Counted from the stretch's first letter, positions 26,018-35,285 are shown. The stretch: DNA of 64,000 nt from Subsaximicrobium wynnwilliamsii (GCF_007997225.1 NZ_VORM01000014.1:62001-126000); one strand, 5' to 3'. Notes: generated by a model from the letters alone, not told the origin. A program made the numbers and translations.

Positions 26018-26275
26018 AAGTAGGTCATTTCGGGGTTTGCAGCAAATTCAATCTGTTCGTATTAGAGTTTGAAAAGATCATAATTTCGATTAAATGTATA
26101 AAATAATCGGCGAAACACCAAAATTCAGTGAATATTTGTTTTTTTTACGTGGTTATGTTCAGAAACTGCTATTGATACTTTAACTCATGTATTATTTTGA
26201 AAGCGGCCTGTGCTGAGCGCAGTAGGAGTAAGGGGTATTATTGCTTTACGGTATGTCATGATTATTTAAAACTGA

Positions 26276-27874
26276 CTAATAGGCATCCTCAAATTCTGAA
26301 GTGAAATGGAACTTGATATTGGGATACTTCTGCTGCGTCATTTGCAGTGAAAATGGTGAATCGGCCAAAAACACCAATTGATCTTGTTTATCTTTCGCCA
26401 AAAAGCGTTGCTTTACCCTCAAAAACTCCAGAAATTCCTCACTTTTAGAATCTTTTGCCTCTACCCAGCAGGCTTTATGCACGTTGAGGTTTTCATAGGT
26501 GCATTTGGCGCCATATTCGTGTTCCAATCGGTATTGTATTACTTCATATTGCAGGGCTCCAACGGTTCCAATTACTTTTCTTCCGTTAAGTTCCAAGGTG
26601 AATAACTGTGCGACACCTTCATCCATCAATTGATCAATGCCTTTGTTGAGTTGCTTCGATTTCATTGGGTCGGCATTGTTGATGTATCTAAAATGCTCGG
26701 GAGAAAAACTTGGTACGCCTTTATAATTGATGGTTTCGCCTTCCGTTAAAGTATCACCAATCTTAAAGTTGCCGGTATCATGAAGTCCAACGATATCACC
26801 AGGATAGGAGATATCAACGATTTCCTTCTTTTCGGCAAAAAAAGCATTCGGACTAGAGAACTTCATTTTCTTGTCATTTCTAACATGGAGGTAAGGCGTG
26901 TTTCGCTTAAACTCGCCAGATACGATTTTCACAAAAGCCAAACGGTCTCTGTGGTTGGGATCCATATTGGCATGGATTTTAAAGACGAAGCCGGTAAACT
27001 CCTTCTCATCAGGATTCACCAGGCGCTCTTCACTTCTTTTAGGTCTTGGCTTTGGTGCAATTTCCACAAAGCAATCCAAGAGTTCGCGCACCCCAAAATT
27101 GTTCAATGCCGAGCCAAAGAAAACCGGTTGTTGCTCGCTTTTAAGATATGCCTCTCTATTGAACTTTGGATAAATACCTTCTACCAATTCTATTTCCTCA
27201 CGTAGGGTCTTTGCAGCTTTTGTTCCGAGGAGCGTGTCCAATTTTTCAGACTTAAGATCTGAAATCTCAATGGTTTCTTCTATATTTTTGCGGCTACTGC
27301 CACTAAACAAGTTGATGTTCTGCTCCCAAAGATTGTAAATGCCCTTAAAATCGTAACCCATGCCAATTGGGAAACTTAAAGGCACGACGTTGAGACCTAA
27401 TTTCTGTTCGATTTCATCCAAAAGGTCAAAAGCATCTTTCCCCTCGCGGTCCATTTTATTGATGAATACGATCATTGGGATATTACGCATACGGCAAACC
27501 TCTACCAATTTTTCGGTTTGCTGCTCCACACCTTTGGCGACATCAATAACCACGATCACACTATCAACAGCGGTTAGCGTTCTAAAAGTGTCTTCAGCAA
27601 AATCCTTGTGACCAGGGGTGTCAAGAATATTGATCTTAATACCGTCATATTCGAAAGCCAAGACCGATGTGGCCACACTAATACCACGCTGGCGTTCAAT
27701 CTCCATAAAGTCACTGGTAGCGCCTTTCTTGATCTTGTTGCTTTTTACAGCGCCCGCTTCTTGAATGGCACCGCCAAACAACAGTAATTTTTCGGTCAAA
27801 GTGGTTTTTCCGGCATCTGGGTGAGAGATGATCCCGAAGGTACGACGTCTATTGATTTCTGATTTAAAACTCAT
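26276..27874 (-). CDS. prfC: Peptide chain release factor 3 (GTPase)
   Basis: 532 residues, a normal length. The G domain shows SHPDAGKTT (G1, 17-25), RGISVATSV (G2), DTPGHKDFAEDT (G3) and FINKMDREGKD (G4). Domain II begins near 300 (EFTGFVFKIHANMDPNHRDR) and the RF3-specific C-terminal domain contains VGALQYEVIQYRLEHEYG. RF3 recycles RF1/RF2 from terminated ribosomes and takes part in post-peptidyl-transfer quality control. Transcribed alone; idi is divergent. Confidence 0.95.
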   Translation of the reverse strand: MSFKSEINRRRTFGIISHPDAGKTTLTEKLLLFGGAIQEAGAVKSNKIKKGATSDFMEIERQRGISVATSVLAFEYDGIKINILDTPGHKDFAEDTFRTLTAVDSVIVVIDVAKGVEQQTEKLVEVCRMRNIPMIVFINKMDREGKDAFDLLDEIEQKLGLNVVPLSFPIGMGYDFKGIYNLWEQNINLFSGSSRKNIEETIEISDLKSEKLDTLLGTKAAKTLREEIELVEGIYPKFNREAYLKSEQQPVFFGSALNNFGVRELLDCFVEIAPKPRPKRSEERLVNPDEKEFTGFVFKIHANMDPNHRDRLAFVKIVSGEFKRNTPYLHVRNDKKMKFSSPNAFFAEKKEIVDISYPGDIVGLHDTGNFKIGDTLTEGETINYKGVPSFSPEHFRYINNADPMKSKQLNKGIDQLMDEGVAQLFTLELNGRKVIGTVGALQYEVIQYRLEHEYGAKCTYENLNVHKACWVEAKDSKSEEFLEFLRVKQRFLAKDKQDQLVFLADSPFSLQMTQQKYPNIKFHFTSEFEDAY

Positions 27875-28019
27875 TTTTTAGATAAAATAGACTGCAAAAG
27901 TAGTTATTTTATGTGCATTCGCGATATGGATGCTTAGGTTTACTTTATAACAAAACGTTAAAAGCGGCTATTTTTGATCGAGTGCCATAAATTCTAGCGT
28001 TAATGTAAAAATTAGTTGG

Positions 28020-28027
28020 TATTTTTG
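28020..28027 (+). promoter_or_regulatory. Bacteroidetes -7 box directly upstream of idi
   Basis: TATTTTTG ends 6 bases before the idi ATG at 28034, implying a nearly leaderless mRNA if it is used. Confidence 0.4.
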
Positions 28028-28033
28028 CTAGCT

Positions 28034-28561
28034 ATGACAGAAGAACGTGTAATTTTAGTAAACGAGCAGGACGAACAGATTGGCACCATGCCTAAAATGG
28101 AAGCCCATGAAAAAGCCATGTTGCATCGTGCCTTTTCGGTATTTGTATTCAACGAGCGAAAGGAATTGATGATTCAACAGCGTGCAAAACATAAATACCA
28201 TTCACCCTTATTATGGACCAACACTTGCTGCAGCCACCAACGTGTGGGAGAGCGCAATGTGGAGGCAGGGAAACGAAGACTGATGGAAGAAATGGGTTTT
28301 GTGACTGATTTGACTGAAAGCATTTCATTTATCTACAAGGCGCCTTTTGATAATGGCCTAACCGAACACGAGTTTGACCACATCATGATTGGCACGTTCA
28401 ACGATGAGCCTAAAATTAACCCAGATGAGGTTGAAGCTTGGAAATGGATGGATCTGGAAAGTCTAAAAACAGATATGAAAACGAACCCAAAGCAGTATAC
28501 GGCTTGGTTCAAGATTATTTTTGATAAATTTTACGATCACATAAATATAACCGAATCATGA
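28034..28561 (+). CDS. idi: Isopentenyl-diphosphate delta-isomerase, type I
   Basis: 175 residues from the ATG at 28034 (MTEERVILVNEQDEQIG); an upstream in-frame GTG/ATG extension would run into the promoter box. Nudix-like fold with WTNTCCSH (catalytic Cys in the 65-66 pair), the Nudix-like helix EAGKRRLMEEMGF and EHEFDH (catalytic Glu and metal ligands). It converts isopentenyl diphosphate to dimethylallyl diphosphate, the starter of isoprenoid, quinone and carotenoid synthesis. It overlaps the next gene by four bases (ATGA), so the two are translationally coupled. Confidence 0.94.
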   Translation: MTEERVILVNEQDEQIGTMPKMEAHEKAMLHRAFSVFVFNERKELMIQQRAKHKYHSPLLWTNTCCSHQRVGERNVEAGKRRLMEEMGFVTDLTESISFIYKAPFDNGLTEHEFDHIMIGTFNDEPKINPDEVEAWKWMDLESLKTDMKTNPKQYTAWFKIIFDKFYDHINITES

Positions 28562-28968
28562 AGGTAACCGTTAGTAGAAAAGCCCATTTCAATGCAGCCC
28601 ATCGTTTGTATCGCGAGGATTGGAGCTTTGAAAAAAATGATGCTGTCTTTGGAAAATGCAACAATCCCAATTTTCATGGCCACAACTATGAGCTAGTGGT
28701 GCATGTCACTGGGGAAATTGATCCTGAAACCGGTTTTGTGATGGATATGAAAGTGCTTAAAGATCTCATAAAAGCTGAAATTGAAGATGCATTTGATCAT
28801 AAAAACCTCAATGTGGAGGTGCCAGAATTTAAGGAACTCAACCCAACTGCTGAAAACATTGCAGTGGTTATTTATCAAAAACTGAAACCGAAGTTAGAGG
28901 CTTCCGTTGATTTGGAAATCACCTTGTACGAAACACCTCGTAACTTTGTTAGTTATTCAGGTAACTAG
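28558..28968 (+). CDS. queD: 6-carboxytetrahydropterin synthase / 6-pyruvoyltetrahydropterin synthase family (QueD-like)
   Basis: 136 residues of the T-fold. Zinc ligands are His15 in HFNAAHRL and His40/His42 in NFHGHNYEL. The catalytic Cys34 lies in FGKCNNPN, and ETGFVMDMKVLKD and ENIAVVIY complete the signature. The likely reaction is conversion of dihydroneopterin triphosphate to 6-carboxytetrahydropterin for queuosine; the length and the FGKCNNPNFHGHNY segment also fit tetrahydropterin synthase, so the exact activity is uncertain. Coupled to idi by a four-base overlap, an order seen in many flavobacteria. manA follows 33 bases later. Confidence 0.88.
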   Translation: MKVTVSRKAHFNAAHRLYREDWSFEKNDAVFGKCNNPNFHGHNYELVVHVTGEIDPETGFVMDMKVLKDLIKAEIEDAFDHKNLNVEVPEFKELNPTAENIAVVIYQKLKPKLEASVDLEITLYETPRNFVSYSGN

Positions 28969-29001
28969 TACACTCATAATTTTCAAAATGCATTCGCATC
29001 C

Positions 29002-29973
29002 ATGACACCAGCTTTGTATCCTATAAAATTCGAACCTATTTTAAAAGAAAAAATCTGGGGAGGTAAGAAGTTAAAGCGTATTCTACACAAGAAAAGTGAT
29101 CGCCCCAATGTTGGTGAGAGCTGGGAAATAAGTGATGTGGATGGTGATGTGTCTGTGGTGGCTAATGGAATGCTTAAAGGCCAATCTCTCAAACAATTGC
29201 TCCAAGATCATGGAAAAGAGATTTTGGGCGAGCACAATTTCAAAACATTCGGTACAAAATTTCCTTTGCTCATAAAATTCATTGATGCCAAGGCCGATTT
29301 ATCCATACAATTGCATCCCAATGATGAATTGGCTGCTAAACGTCATAATTCTTTCGGAAAGACCGAGATGTGGTACGTCATGCAAGCCGATCAAGATGCT
29401 AAGTTAATTGTGGGATTCAATCAAGAGATGAATCAAGCGCTTTATCTGAAGCATTTGAAGAACAATACTTTGATCGATATTTTGAATGTTGATCCCGTAA
29501 AAACAGGCGACAGTTATTTTATTGATGTGGGGCGTGTGCATGCCATTGGAAGTGGTGTATTGTTGGCCGAAATACAGCAAACCAGTGATATTACCTATCG
29601 TGTCTATGATTGGGACCGTGTGGATGATCAAGGGAACGCGCGTGAGCTTCACAATGATTTGGCAATTGATGCTTTTGATTTTGACATGCCAGATGATTTT
29701 AGGCTAAGTTATGCTTCCGAAGCCAACAAAAGCAATGATATGGTAAGCTGCGCTTACTTCAAGACTAGTTTTGTGCATGTGACGCAAACCCTTCCGAAGC
29801 AAAACGACAAAGATTCTTTTTTCATTTACATTTGTGTGGAAGGTGAGGCGCAGATTGTGTCAAATCAAGGCACCGAAACGATTAAATCTGGGGAAACACT
29901 ATTTTTACCTGCAGCTATAAAACAATACCAACTGGTATCAAAAAACGCAAAATTGCTAGAGGTTTACGTTTAA
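29002..29973 (+). CDS. manA: Mannose-6-phosphate isomerase, class I
   Basis: 323 residues, a short class I cupin enzyme. GESWEISDV, SIQLHPND, KTEMWYVM and VHAIGSGVLLAEIQQTSDITYRVYDWDR hold the zinc ligands (Gln/His/Glu/His) and the substrate site. It interconverts fructose-6-phosphate and mannose-6-phosphate and so feeds GDP-mannose and surface-polysaccharide synthesis. It probably belongs to the idi-queD transcript. Confidence 0.93.
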   Translation: MTPALYPIKFEPILKEKIWGGKKLKRILHKKSDRPNVGESWEISDVDGDVSVVANGMLKGQSLKQLLQDHGKEILGEHNFKTFGTKFPLLIKFIDAKADLSIQLHPNDELAAKRHNSFGKTEMWYVMQADQDAKLIVGFNQEMNQALYLKHLKNNTLIDILNVDPVKTGDSYFIDVGRVHAIGSGVLLAEIQQTSDITYRVYDWDRVDDQGNARELHNDLAIDAFDFDMPDDFRLSYASEANKSNDMVSCAYFKTSFVHVTQTLPKQNDKDSFFIYICVEGEAQIVSNQGTETIKSGETLFLPAAIKQYQLVSKNAKLLEVYV

Positions 29974-30036
29974 CTTAAAACGCTGTTGTTTTGATTTCTA
30001 ATTCGATTTTTCAAACGTTGATACGAATGAAATGCC

Positions 30037-30044
30037 TATTTTTG
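30037..30044 (+). promoter_or_regulatory. Bacteroidetes promoter of the 89-residue protein
   Basis: TATTTTTG, with TTG at 30018-30020 sixteen bases upstream; 25 bases before the ATG at 30070. Confidence 0.5.
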
Positions 30045-30069
30045 TCAAAAATTTTAAATATTTTATACA

Positions 30070-30339
30070 ATGGCAAATGTTAGAGACCTAAAAAAAGACA
30101 TCAATTTTGTTTTAGGCGATATTATAGAAGCGGTTTACGTTTGGGAATACAACAATACCGATAAGGGTACCAAAGAAAGCGAAGCCATCATAAGCGAGGC
30201 TATTGCCACATTTGATGAGTTAATCGCAAAAGTAAACGCTAAGAATGTGGAAGATAATAAAGCACATTTTAAATCCATTCGACAAGAATTGGAAACTAAA
30301 GGTCGCGAGCTTATTGAAAAGATCAATAAATTGGGCTAA
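30070..30339 (+). CDS. Small conserved-looking helical protein of unknown function
   Basis: 89 residues, strongly charged and predicted almost fully alpha-helical, with heptad-like hydrophobic spacing in AIISEAIATFDELIAKVNAKN and IRQELETKGRELIEKINKL. No signal peptide, membrane segment or catalytic motif. I do not recognise a named family. It has its own promoter box and is closed by a strong terminator, so it is probably an independently expressed, abundant small protein. Confidence 0.75.
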   Translation: MANVRDLKKDINFVLGDIIEAVYVWEYNNTDKGTKESEAIISEAIATFDELIAKVNAKNVEDNKAHFKSIRQELETKGRELIEKINKLG

Positions 30340-30362
30340 GTCTAAGCTAAAATGACACAAAA

Positions 30363-30396
30363 AAAATCCCGAATGCAATGGCGTTCGGGATTTTTT
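30363..30396. terminator. Bidirectional terminator
   Basis: AAAAATCCCGAATGC-aatg-GCGTTCGGGATTTTTTT, A-rich on one side and T-rich on the other. It serves the convergent genes at 30070 (plus) and 30415 (minus). Confidence 0.85.
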
Positions 30397-30414
30397 TATG
30401 AAATGGGCAATCGT

Positions 30415-31110
30415 TTAAGCCTGTGTTTTCTCATCTATGCTTTCTTTGAGCATCACGCCATATTTGGAGTTTTTGATGTTATCATCTAAAGCGTCGTAAA
30501 TTTGTTTTAGAAATTTGACACTTGTATTTGGGATCTCTGAAATCGCGAGGTACGGCGCCAGCTCGCTATCTTTATGATTTATTGCAAAATTGATGGTGTA
30601 GAGATACTTTCGTTTTAAGAGCCCGTCAAAGTCTTTTTGAAGCTGATTGGTTTTTGCAGAATCCTGTGCCATTTGCGATTCCAAACGCTCTTTCAGCATG
30701 TCTAAATTCTTGTCATTGAATTTGGACATCATCAAGAGATACTCATCCAAAAGCGCTTGCTGTTTTGAACCTTTGACCTTGGCGTTGTAATTAAAGTTTT
30801 TTAAGGTAGAATTGATTTCGGTAACGCCTTTGTCGGCAAAAAACACAACAGTACCATCTTCATCATCATTTTTATCTAAGGTAAGAAACAATATTTCTGG
30901 TTCTTCAAGTGTGGCGTGCAGCTCAAAGCTAGAGTTTCCGTTGATCTCTAAGGAATCCAGAGTGACCAAAACCGAATCTTGCTGTCTTTTCAAAAACACG
31001 GTGCCTTTTTTTAAGTCTTCAATACTGCCTTTTAAAGTAAAATCTTTTGGCTGTTCATTTCCGCAGGAAAACAAGACGAGTGTGATTAAAATTGCTGCAA
31101 ATCTTTTCAT
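30415..31110 (-). CDS. DUF4369-domain lipoprotein
   Basis: About 231 residues from the ATG at 31110, which yields a lipoprotein signal, MKRFAAILITLVLFSCGN; an upstream in-frame ATG at 31155 would bury it. Residues about 22-125 (DFTLKGSIEDLKKGTVFLKR ... DSLEINGNSSFELHATLEEPEILFL) fit the beta-sandwich DUF4369, which usually precedes a thioredoxin-like domain in Bacteroidota. Here the thioredoxin domain is missing and a helical region takes its place (LLMMSKFNDKNLDMLKERLE). Anchored in a membrane; role unknown. Confidence 0.8.
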   Translation of the reverse strand: MKRFAAILITLVLFSCGNEQPKDFTLKGSIEDLKKGTVFLKRQQDSVLVTLDSLEINGNSSFELHATLEEPEILFLTLDKNDDEDGTVVFFADKGVTEINSTLKNFNYNAKVKGSKQQALLDEYLLMMSKFNDKNLDMLKERLESQMAQDSAKTNQLQKDFDGLLKRKYLYTINFAINHKDSELAPYLAISEIPNTSVKFLKQIYDALDDNIKNSKYGVMLKESIDEKTQA

Positions 31111-31415
31111 GGTATCTTTTATAAATTGGGTGCGCAAATATCCTATAAAAAACATAGAAATTCAGCATGTCGGTGAAAAACATTTACAAGTTCTTATTGA
31201 ATGGATTCTTTATTTGGTTTGAGTTTTTAGCTTGGTCATGATTTCCAATTGTTGTGGAAGCGCGTAGTGCTTTAAAATCTAAATGAAACAGGTAGGTTAT
31301 TTGCTTTTCAGTTACAATGATGTCCATGCAGGCCAAAAGATTGGATCTTGTGTTTAAGAGTGACCGTTAATGATCCCAGTCGAAGTGAGCGTTCTTAGGT
31401 CTTGGCAAAGAACCA
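31111..31415. other. Intergenic gap without a recognisable gene
   Basis: 305 bases upstream of the DUF4369 gene and downstream of the DUF819 gene. I see only AT-rich DNA with no open frame, repeat or convincing terminator. Confidence 0.45.
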
Positions 31416-32726
31416 TTAACTCACAGCAGCCAACTGCATCAAAATGGTACAGCCAATTGCAGCGACCGTCCCTACAGCATAACCAAATACTGCCAATAAA
31501 ACGCCAACCGTTGCCAGGGAGGGATGAAAGGCAGCAGCTACAATGGGAGCAGAGGCTGCACCACCAACATTGGCTTGGCTGCCAACAGCCAGAAAGAAGT
31601 AAGGAGCCTTTATCAGTTTTGCCATACCAATAAGCGATAAGGCATGTATGCTCATCCAAACCACGCCAATTGCGATAAGACCAACATTGTCAAAAATTAG
31701 TTTTAAATCCATTTTCATGCCGATGGTAGCCACTAAAATGTAGATAAATACGCTTCCATATTTACTCGCGCCTGCACCTTCCATATTTTTTGCTTTGGTA
31801 AAGGAAAGTACGATGGCAATAATCGTGGCAATACTAATCATCCAAAAGAATTCAGAATCGAGGAAGGTAAAAATGTTCCTGGTTGTTTGGGAGGTAATTC
31901 CTGAGACCACCTTTTTGAAGAATGGTGCTAAGAAATTAGCGCATAGATGTGCAATACTCACTGTACCGAAGGCGATGGCAGCAATGATCATTAAGTCGGT
32001 AAGTGTGGGATTTCGTTTTACGTTTTCTGAAAATTCAGACATTCTTTTCTTTAAGGCTTCAATCGAAGCGGTATCGGCTTTCAACCATTTGTTGATGCGA
32101 TCTCGTTTGCCAATGCCTATTAAAATGATGGCCATCCAAATGTTGGCAACCACAATATCAACGAATACCATTCCGCCATATTTAGCTTGGTTGTAACCGT
32201 AAATTTCCAGCATTGCGGTTTGGTTGGCGCCACCACCAATCCAACTTCCCGCGAGTGTTGAAAGACCGCGCCAAACGGCGTCTGGACCAACACCTCCAAC
32301 AGTATCTGGCGACACTGATGATATAAGCAAGATAGCTATGGGGCCGCCAATGACAATACCTATGGTGCCTGTGAAAAACATGACCAAAGCTTTCCAGCCT
32401 AGATTGAAAACACCTTTTAGGTCAATGCTAAGTGTCATCAACACGAGCGCTGCTGGTAACAAGTAGCGACTTGCCATATAATAAAGACTGGTCTTGTTTT
32501 TTATGATTTCGCCACTCTCAGAAACCGTTTCCCATTCTGGAGCAATCAATCCCGAGGTCGTTAAAATCGCAGGAATCATATAAGCCATGAACAAACCAGG
32601 AACGATCTTGTAAAATTTTGGCCAAAACCCTGTTTTGATGGATTCGGTAAAAAACACAAACCCCAAGGACAACATGAGCAGCCCAAAAATTATCGTATCA
32701 TCTGTAAAAATTGGCGAGTTGTCCAT
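31416..32726 (-). CDS. DUF819-family integral membrane protein
   Basis: 436 residues, about ten to twelve membrane helices spread over the whole length. TIIFGLLMLSLGFVFFTESI, LAGSWIGGGANQTAMLEIYG and FFLAVGSQANVGGAASAPIVAAAFHPSLATVG (split phrases from one helix bundle) match the DUF819 family, which resembles gluconate/keto-acid and anion permeases. It is likely a carboxylate or peptide-like solute transporter in the inner membrane; the substrate is not known. It lies 61 bases downstream of the Arc-type regulator on the same strand, so it may be the last gene of the SPFH-hydrolase-regulator operon. Confidence 0.85.
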   Translation of the reverse strand: MDNSPIFTDDTIIFGLLMLSLGFVFFTESIKTGFWPKFYKIVPGLFMAYMIPAILTTSGLIAPEWETVSESGEIIKNKTSLYYMASRYLLPAALVLMTLSIDLKGVFNLGWKALVMFFTGTIGIVIGGPIAILLISSVSPDTVGGVGPDAVWRGLSTLAGSWIGGGANQTAMLEIYGYNQAKYGGMVFVDIVVANIWMAIILIGIGKRDRINKWLKADTASIEALKKRMSEFSENVKRNPTLTDLMIIAAIAFGTVSIAHLCANFLAPFFKKVVSGITSQTTRNIFTFLDSEFFWMISIATIIAIVLSFTKAKNMEGAGASKYGSVFIYILVATIGMKMDLKLIFDNVGLIAIGVVWMSIHALSLIGMAKLIKAPYFFLAVGSQANVGGAASAPIVAAAFHPSLATVGVLLAVFGYAVGTVAAIGCTILMQLAAVS

Positions 32727-32787
32727 CTAATGCATAGTTTAGTGCTGCAAAATACCAAAATAAAGGCGCATAAAAAAGCGACTGTTT

Positions 32788-32967
32788 CTATGAGTCGCTT
32801 TGATCTGTTTTTTTTGACTTGGGTAACCGGTTATTTTCTTTAAGATATTGCATAAGCATCCATTCGATTTGTCCGTTGGTGCTTCTAAACTCGTCTGAAG
32901 CCCACTTTTCAATCGCTTTTAGCATGTCTTCATTGACACGCAGTGCAAATGCTTTCTTTTTGGCCAT
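32788..32967 (-). CDS. Small Arc-like ribbon-helix-helix DNA-binding protein
   Basis: 59 residues. It begins MAKKKAFALRVNEDMLKAIE: a beta strand with alternating basic and hydrophobic residues and then KWASDEFRSTNGQIEWMLMQYLKEN, the helix-turn-helix pair of MetJ/Arc repressors. It should bind DNA as a dimer through the N-terminal strand. The start codon lies two bases after the stop codon of the alpha/beta hydrolase, so the two are co-transcribed. It may control its own operon; an inverted repeat at 35030-35049 upstream of the SPFH gene is a candidate operator. Confidence 0.88.
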   Translation of the reverse strand: MAKKKAFALRVNEDMLKAIEKWASDEFRSTNGQIEWMLMQYLKENNRLPKSKKTDQSDS

Positions 32968-32969
32968 TT

Positions 32970-33941
32970 TTATTTTTTTATAAACGCAGCAATCGCATCA
33001 ACTAATGCTGATGACAACGGAAAATCGGGTTTGGTATAAGAAATAAAATTATCATAATCATCGACGATGGTTTTGAGCACATGATTCATATCCTTAATGA
33101 TGACCAATTTTGAGTTGGGCTGGGCTTTGTGAAGTGTTTCGGCATCTACCACAGCGACTTGTAGATCCTTATCTCCATTTAAAATCAGTATTGGCATTTC
33201 TAATTTTTTTAGTTCTTCGGAAGGATCGTAGGCCATCCAAGAAGCCATAAAGGGCTGAGTGGGTTTGTTAAAGAGTACCATTAAATTGGGATCTACTTTA
33301 GCAATGCTTCCAGTGTCTTGGAGTTCCTTGAAGTGTGAAACCACTAAATTGGCAAGGGAGTCTCCATTTCTTGCGCGCACTTGTTCTATGAGCGCTTTAT
33401 CAATGGATGTGCTCGGGCCTGCAATTGAGATATACTTGTCTACATGCTCATGATTTGCCAACATAGCCACCAATGAGCCTTGACTATGCCCGATGAGGGT
33501 AATGGACGAAAATCGGGTATCATCCATAAAATGAGCGATGGCCAAATTCACATCTTCAGTAAAGGCATAAAAACGCATATCTTTCATCATAAAAGGGACG
33601 TTTGAAGCTGTTGCAGAGCGCTTATCATACCTATAAAAGGCAATGTTTTTAGACACCAAACTGTCACTAAGCTGTTTGATGTAATTGGCACTAGAGGGCG
33701 CTCCAGCTTGATTGCCATTGCGATCTACATTACCTGAGCCATGTACAAAAATGACCAACGGTTGTTTTGTTTCCCCAGTATGAAACGTGAGCGTTCCAGG
33801 CAATTGGATGCTATCATTGCTAATCAAAATTTCTTCGGAAATGATCTCGCTTTGAGACATCCCAAAATGGATGAAGCAAAACATAAATAGCAACAGCAAA
33901 TACAGTCTTTTTCGCTTCAAAACATAAGTTGCTGTGCACAT
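32970..33941 (-). CDS. Alpha/beta hydrolase, exported
   Basis: About 323 residues from the ATG at 33941 (MCTATYVLKRKRLYLLLLFM); the open frame extends to 34127, but a start there would place the signal peptide in the interior. After the signal (cleavage near FGMSQS) comes the hydrolase fold: VIFVHGSGNVDRNG (oxyanion region), LIGHSQGSLVAML (nucleophile Ser in GHSQG), PILILNGDKDLQV (acid Asp region) and MNHVLK (catalytic His). It probably hydrolyses an ester or peptide outside the cytoplasm. Next to the SPFH gene and the Arc-like regulator. Confidence 0.85.
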   Translation of the reverse strand: MCTATYVLKRKRLYLLLLFMFCFIHFGMSQSEIISEEILISNDSIQLPGTLTFHTGETKQPLVIFVHGSGNVDRNGNQAGAPSSANYIKQLSDSLVSKNIAFYRYDKRSATASNVPFMMKDMRFYAFTEDVNLAIAHFMDDTRFSSITLIGHSQGSLVAMLANHEHVDKYISIAGPSTSIDKALIEQVRARNGDSLANLVVSHFKELQDTGSIAKVDPNLMVLFNKPTQPFMASWMAYDPSEELKKLEMPILILNGDKDLQVAVVDAETLHKAQPNSKLVIIKDMNHVLKTIVDDYDNFISYTKPDFPLSSALVDAIAAFIKK

Positions 33942-34144
33942 CAATGTAAGTGCCGGTTTTTTCTCTAAAAGACAATTAAATGGCTTTAAGGACATTTCTA
34001 TTTCAGGCCTGTTTGTTTTCATTTTGAAGGCTTTGACCATGGCATTTATAATAAAATAAATTTTAAATCTGAAACTGCTAGCAAAGCTTGGGTTCCCCAA
34101 TGTGATGAGATAAGCATTGGGATTCACAATTGATCGTCTAATGA

Positions 34145-35005
34145 CTAATGACTCAAGGTGCCCGTGTTAAGAACAGGTGAGGCCTCTTTATCACCACATA
34201 AAATGACCATAAGGTTGCTAACCATGGCCGCTTTTCGCTCGTCGTCTAAGTGTACAATTTGTTTTTTGCTTAATTCGTCTAAAGCCATTTCCACCATGCT
34301 TACCGCACCTTCTACAATTTTATGTCTTGCTGCAACAATGGCGGTTGCTTGCTGGCGTTTAAGCATGGCATTGGCAATTTCGTTGGCGTAGGCCAAATAA
34401 CCAATTCTGGCTTCCAATACTTCAATGCCTGCTATGGTAAGGCGCTCATCTATTTCTTTTTCCAATGCTTCACTTACCTCATTTACACTAGACCTTAGGG
34501 TAATATCTTCGTCTAAACCTTCATCTGCAAAATTATCGTAAGGATACATACTGGCCAATTTTCTAACCGCAGCATCGGTTTGTACGTGAACAAAATCATT
34601 ATAATTATCCACATCAAAAGCTGCTTTATAGGTGTTTTTGACGCGCCAAACTAAAATTGTACTGATCATGATGGGGTTACCTAATTTGTCATTGACCTTC
34701 AAGCGTTCGCTGTCAAAATTGCTGGCACGCAATGAGATTTTTTTCTTGGTGTAAAATGGATTTACCCAATAAAACCCGTTTTGTTTTACAGAGCCCACGT
34801 ATTCTCCAAAAAGCAATAATACGCGTGATCCATTTGGTTGCACCATGATAAATCCGGGTGCTATCACTAGAGCGCTAATTGTGGCAATTACAAAAAAGGG
34901 ACTCTCGAGCATGATCATGGCTGCAATACTTCCGAAGAATAAAAGAAGATTCACTGTTAGCATGAGGTAGCCATTGGCTGGTACGATGATTTTTTCTGCT
35001 TTCAT
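34145..35005 (-). CDS. SPFH/Band 7 membrane protein
   Basis: 286 residues. Two membrane helices at about 15-32 and 36-54, then the SPFH domain (GSRVLLLFGEYVGSVKQNG, VDNYNDFVHVQTDAAVRKLAS) and a C-terminal coiled-coil stretch (EIANAMLKRQQATAIVAARHKIVEGAVSMVEMAL). SPFH proteins form large membrane-bound oligomers that scaffold membrane microdomains. The coupling of such a gene with an Arc-type regulator is frequent in Bacteroidota; here an alpha/beta hydrolase lies between them. It starts at 35005, 25 bases from an inverted repeat. Confidence 0.88.
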   Translation of the reverse strand: MKAEKIIVPANGYLMLTVNLLLFFGSIAAMIMLESPFFVIATISALVIAPGFIMVQPNGSRVLLLFGEYVGSVKQNGFYWVNPFYTKKKISLRASNFDSERLKVNDKLGNPIMISTILVWRVKNTYKAAFDVDNYNDFVHVQTDAAVRKLASMYPYDNFADEGLDEDITLRSSVNEVSEALEKEIDERLTIAGIEVLEARIGYLAYANEIANAMLKRQQATAIVAARHKIVEGAVSMVEMALDELSKKQIVHLDDERKAAMVSNLMVILCGDKEASPVLNTGTLSH

Positions 35006-35029
35006 GGAAAGGATGGATTGGTTGTTAAG

Positions 35030-35054
35030 TCAAAATGATATTATTTTGATATCA
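35030..35054. promoter_or_regulatory. Inverted repeats upstream of the SPFH gene (candidate operator)
   Basis: TCAAAAT (35030-35036) and ATTTTGA (35043-35049) are exact complements across 6 bases, and TGATATCA (35047-35054) is an adjoining palindrome. The position, 25 bases before the start codon, suits a repressor site, perhaps for the Arc-like protein of the same cluster. Inference only. Confidence 0.35.
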
Positions 35055-35198
35055 TAAAGATATATGAAATATTTTTTAAATACAAATCAGTTTTGGCACA
35101 GGATTTGATTTAAGCTGGGTAACAATGATCATGGAGATGCTTACCGAGGAGTGATTACCTCAATTGGCGGAGTGACATTGACATTTTGGTTGGTTAGT

Positions 35199-35229
35199 GA
35201 AAAAGCGTCTCATACTTGAGGCGCTTTTT
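35199..35229. terminator. Hairpin AAAAAGCGTCTCA/TGAGGCGCTTTTTT
   Basis: A 13-bp stem with one G-T pair and T runs on both strands. On the minus strand it is a second barrier between the acc genes and the SPFH gene. Confidence 0.7.
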
Positions 35230-35285
35230 TAATGTGTGCTAATTTTTAATGTGCCAGAGTAGAGTCAAGAGCTATTCTATTATAA

